Origin: Luteolibacter sp. SL250
GTDB lineage: Bacteria; Verrucomicrobiota; Verrucomicrobiia; Verrucomicrobiales; Akkermansiaceae
Length of the DNA stretch: 64,000 bases
Direction: 5' to 3'
Assembly (NCBI RefSeq): GCF_026625605.1
Contig: NZ_CP113054.1
Span: forward strand, 868,001-932,000
Under the pieces are notes generated by a model that did no database searches, was not told the origin of the DNA, and was given only the letters and a program-made list of their open reading frames with translations. The stretch's first letter is position 1, and the number at the start of each line of letters is the position of its first letter. The position numbers and the translations under genes are program-made. Positions 61,963-64,000 of the stretch are shown in pieces.

Positions 61963-63606
61963 ATGTCCATCTCCGCCTACGCCACTCCTTCGCCCCCGCT
62001 CGAGCGGGAGGTGAAACGCCGCCGTTCCTTCGCGATCATTTCGCACCCGGACGCGGGCAAGACCACGCTCACGGAAAAGTTCCTCCTCTACGGTGGCGCC
62101 CTCAATCTGGCGGGTTCCGTCACCGCGCGGAAAAACCAGCGGGCCACCACCTCCGACTGGATGGAGCTGGAGAAGCAGCGGGGTATCTCCGTTTCCTCCA
62201 CCGTCCTCCAGTTCGAATACAAGGACTGCGTGGTGAACATCCTGGACACGCCGGGGCACAAGGACTTCTCGGAGGACACCTACCGGGTGCTCACCGCCGT
62301 GGACGCCGCGGTCATGGTGGTGGATGCGGGTAAGGGTATCGAAAGCCAGACACGCAAACTGTTCGAGGTCTGCCGCCGCCGTGGCGTGCCGATCTTCACC
62401 TTCATGAACAAGCTGGACCGTCCGGCCCGGCCATCGCTCGACCTGCTGGACGAGCTGGAGAGCGTGCTCGGCATCGCCGCCTATCCGCTCAACTGGCCGC
62501 TCGGTGACGGCCCCCGTTTCAAGGGCGTCTATGACCGCGAGCACAAGCAGGTCCACCTGTTCGAGCGGACCGTCCACGGCGCCTACCGCGCTCCGGTGAG
62601 CGTGAAGGGCATCGAGGACGAGAGCGTGAAGAACGCCATGGATGAGAAGACCTACCAGCAGGTCTGCGATGAGCTGGAACTGCTGGAAGGCGCCGGTGCC
62701 GACTTCGACATCTCCGCCGTGCTGGCCGGGGAACTCACGCCCGTCTTCTTCGGCTCCGCCGCGAACAACTTCGGTGTCCAGCTCCTGCTCGACCGCTTCC
62801 TGGAACTTTCCCCGCCGCCGCTGGTGAAGGAAACCGAGAACGGCCCGATCAACCCCGCCTCGGAAAAATTCTCCGCCTTCGTCTTCAAGATCCAGGCGAA
62901 CATGAACCCGAAGCACCGCGACCGCGTCGCCTTCATCCGCATCGTCTCCGGAAAGTTCGAGCGCGACATGAACGTGCTCAACACCCGCAGCGGGGAAAAG
63001 ATGCGCCTTTCCAACTCCCAGCGCCTCTTCGCCCGGGACCGGGAAACGGTGGACGATGCCTTCGCCGGGGATGTCGTCGGCCTCGTCGGCAACCACGACC
63101 TGCTCATCGGCGACACGCTCGCGGAGAGCAAGCAGGTCGTCTTCGATGAGATCCCGCGTTTCGCCCCGGAGTGCTTCTCCTGGCTGCACAACAAGAGCAC
63201 CGCGAAATACAAGCGCTTCCGTGATGGTCTGGCCCAGCTTCTCAAGGAAGGAGTCGCCAGCGAGTTCACCCTGCTGGAGCAGAGCGGTTCACAGATCCCA
63301 CTGCTGGGTGCCGTGGGTCCGCTCCAGTTCGAGGTGCTCCAGCACCGCCTGGAGGGGGAATATGCCGCCGAAACCCGCCTGGAGCAGGCGGATTGGTCCA
63401 TCGCCCGCTGGCTGAAGCCGAAGGAAGGCGACCCGCTGGCACCGGAGGCGCGTCCATCGCTCTCGCTCGGCACCACGCTGGCCCGGGATTCCAACGGCTG
63501 GCTCGTCGCCCTGCTTCCCAGCGAGTGGGCGTTCAAGACCTTCGCCGACAAGAACGAGGACTGGATCATTTCGGAACAGCCGTTCCCGCCGCCGGTGTCC
63601 GCCTGA
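61963..63606 (+). CDS. prfC: Peptide chain release factor 3
   Basis: 547 residues from MSISAYATPSPPLEREVKRRRSF. The GTPase motifs are G1 ISHPDAGKTTLTEK, switch region ATTSDWMELEKQRGISVSSTVLQF, G3 DTPGHKDFSEDTYR and G4 NKLDR, followed by domain II (about 305-390; FSAFVFKIQANMNPKHRDRVAFIRIVSG) and the RF3-type C-terminal domain (LLGAVGPLQFEVLQHRLEGEYAAE). The QRGISVSSTV motif separates RF3 from EF-G. It recycles RF1/RF2 from the ribosome with GTP hydrolysis. It lies on the plus strand, divergent from bioA, with the DUF2062 gene 55 bases downstream. Confidence 0.96.
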   Translation: MSISAYATPSPPLEREVKRRRSFAIISHPDAGKTTLTEKFLLYGGALNLAGSVTARKNQRATTSDWMELEKQRGISVSSTVLQFEYKDCVVNILDTPGHKDFSEDTYRVLTAVDAAVMVVDAGKGIESQTRKLFEVCRRRGVPIFTFMNKLDRPARPSLDLLDELESVLGIAAYPLNWPLGDGPRFKGVYDREHKQVHLFERTVHGAYRAPVSVKGIEDESVKNAMDEKTYQQVCDELELLEGAGADFDISAVLAGELTPVFFGSAANNFGVQLLLDRFLELSPPPLVKETENGPINPASEKFSAFVFKIQANMNPKHRDRVAFIRIVSGKFERDMNVLNTRSGEKMRLSNSQRLFARDRETVDDAFAGDVVGLVGNHDLLIGDTLAESKQVVFDEIPRFAPECFSWLHNKSTAKYKRFRDGLAQLLKEGVASEFTLLEQSGSQIPLLGAVGPLQFEVLQHRLEGEYAAETRLEQADWSIARWLKPKEGDPLAPEARPSLSLGTTLARDSNGWLVALLPSEWAFKTFADKNEDWIISEQPFPPPVSA

Positions 63607-63661
63607 GGCTGCCGCCGGATCATCCGTTGTCATCAGGGGGAACTGGTGCATCATTCCGCCG

Positions 63662-64000
63662 GTGGAAGGAAAGGACCATGCGGACTCCGGAGAGGCAGCC
63701 CGAAAGCGGGGCTGGTGGAGGCGCTGGCTGTGGGATCCCGTCGTAGGCCAGCTCAAGCAGGGGATTTCCCCTGACAAGCTGGGCTGGACCATCGGCGCGG
63801 GCATCACGCTCGGGATTTTTCCTGTCCTCGGTACCCGCGCCTGGCTCTGCCTGCTGGCTGGGTGGTGGTTCAAGCTGAACCAGCCGGTGCTGCATTCATT
63901 CAAGAGCCTCGTCTATCCGCTGCACGTCGCCTTGATCATCCCGTTCATCCACCTTGGGCAATGGCTGTATGGAAAGGAAGGGGTGCGCCTTTCATTCGAG
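63662..64000 (+). CDS. DUF2062 membrane protein, 3' end cut off
   Basis: The frame is open to the window edge (113 codons from a GTG at 63662; this start is a guess because the frame is open upstream). The visible part has the DUF2062 hallmark LGWTIGAGITLGIFPVLGTRAWLCLLAGWWF, followed by a second membrane helix (LVYPLHVALIIPFIHLGQWLYG). Such proteins are membrane-bound and of unknown function, sometimes fused to glycosyltransferases. It lies after prfC on the same strand and could be read with it. Confidence 0.75.
   Translation, partial: MEGKDHADSGEAARKRGWWRRWLWDPVVGQLKQGISPDKLGWTIGAGITLGIFPVLGTRAWLCLLAGWWFKLNQPVLHSFKSLVYPLHVALIIPFIHLGQWLYGKEGVRLSFE

Noticed and set aside
1..64000. CRISPR arrays, prophage and insertion sequences
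   Set aside because: No regular spacer-repeat pattern, phage structural gene or transposase was seen anywhere in the window.

Overview
The window is about 64 kb of GC-rich bacterial DNA that looks like a Verrucomicrobiota chromosome, probably a Luteolibacter/Haloferula-type member of Verrucomicrobiae. This assignment is an inference. It rests on two DUF1552/DUF1592 gene sets (secreted multi-domain cytochrome-like proteins typical of Planctomycetes and Verrucomicrobia), a PEP-CTERM protein, several large secreted proteins with DxDGD-type calcium motifs, and a dimeric eukaryote-type glycyl-tRNA synthetase. I see no rRNA, CRISPR array, prophage or insertion sequence. Most of the region is ordinary chromosome with a few accessory insertions.

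Layout. 0-6.7 kb: a truncated secreted-protein gene, a second secreted protein, a multi-pass membrane protein, a thioredoxin-fold ferredoxin and a LamG-BNR secreted protein. 6.7-12.5 kb: YebC, an acyltransferase, a luciferase-like flavoenzyme, homoserine dehydrogenase, a secreted endonuclease/phosphatase-fold protein and a frameshifted lysine/alanine-rich DUF2934 gene. 12.6-19.5 kb: an OmpA-type protein with a TonB-like layout, a large secreted anchor-type protein, SmpB, RNA polymerase omega, small membrane and lipoproteins, a candidate small RNA, and a Dabb protein. 19.5-31.3 kb: MutS, then the first DUF1592-DUF1552-unknown operon, divergent from a histidine kinase with an F5/8C-like sensor and its NarL-type regulator, then a large secreted protein.

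31.4-40.7 kb: glycyl-tRNA synthetase; tag (3-methyladenine glycosylase) followed by a toxin-antitoxin pair and a second, degenerate copy of the tag 3' end; a DUF485/acetate-type sodium symporter pair; a low-GC orphan gene; a single polypeptide fusing a metallo-beta-lactamase-fold exonuclease to an ATP-dependent DNA ligase; and a tiny lipoprotein. 40.8-52.3 kb: an ABC exporter set (ATPase, double-FtsX permease, adaptor), a 201-bp inverted-repeat element, two unrecognised genes, a GH43 hydrolase, a chromate transporter, an RND exporter and the PEP-CTERM protein. 53.2-60 kb: a GAF-PAS histidine kinase, a globin and a response regulator beside the second DUF1552-DUF1592 operon. 60.3-64 kb: tRNA-Cys, BioA, release factor 3 and the start of a DUF2062 membrane protein.

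How genes may work together. Both DUF1592/DUF1552 operons sit next to two-component signalling genes. This suggests signal-controlled expression of an exported, function-unknown cytochrome system, with a glycan-like ligand in the first case and perhaps oxygen or NO in the second. These links come from gene order only. The least expected items are the exonuclease-ligase fusion, the toxin-antitoxin module between two tag 3' ends, the frameshifted DUF2934 gene and the unassigned small RNA locus.
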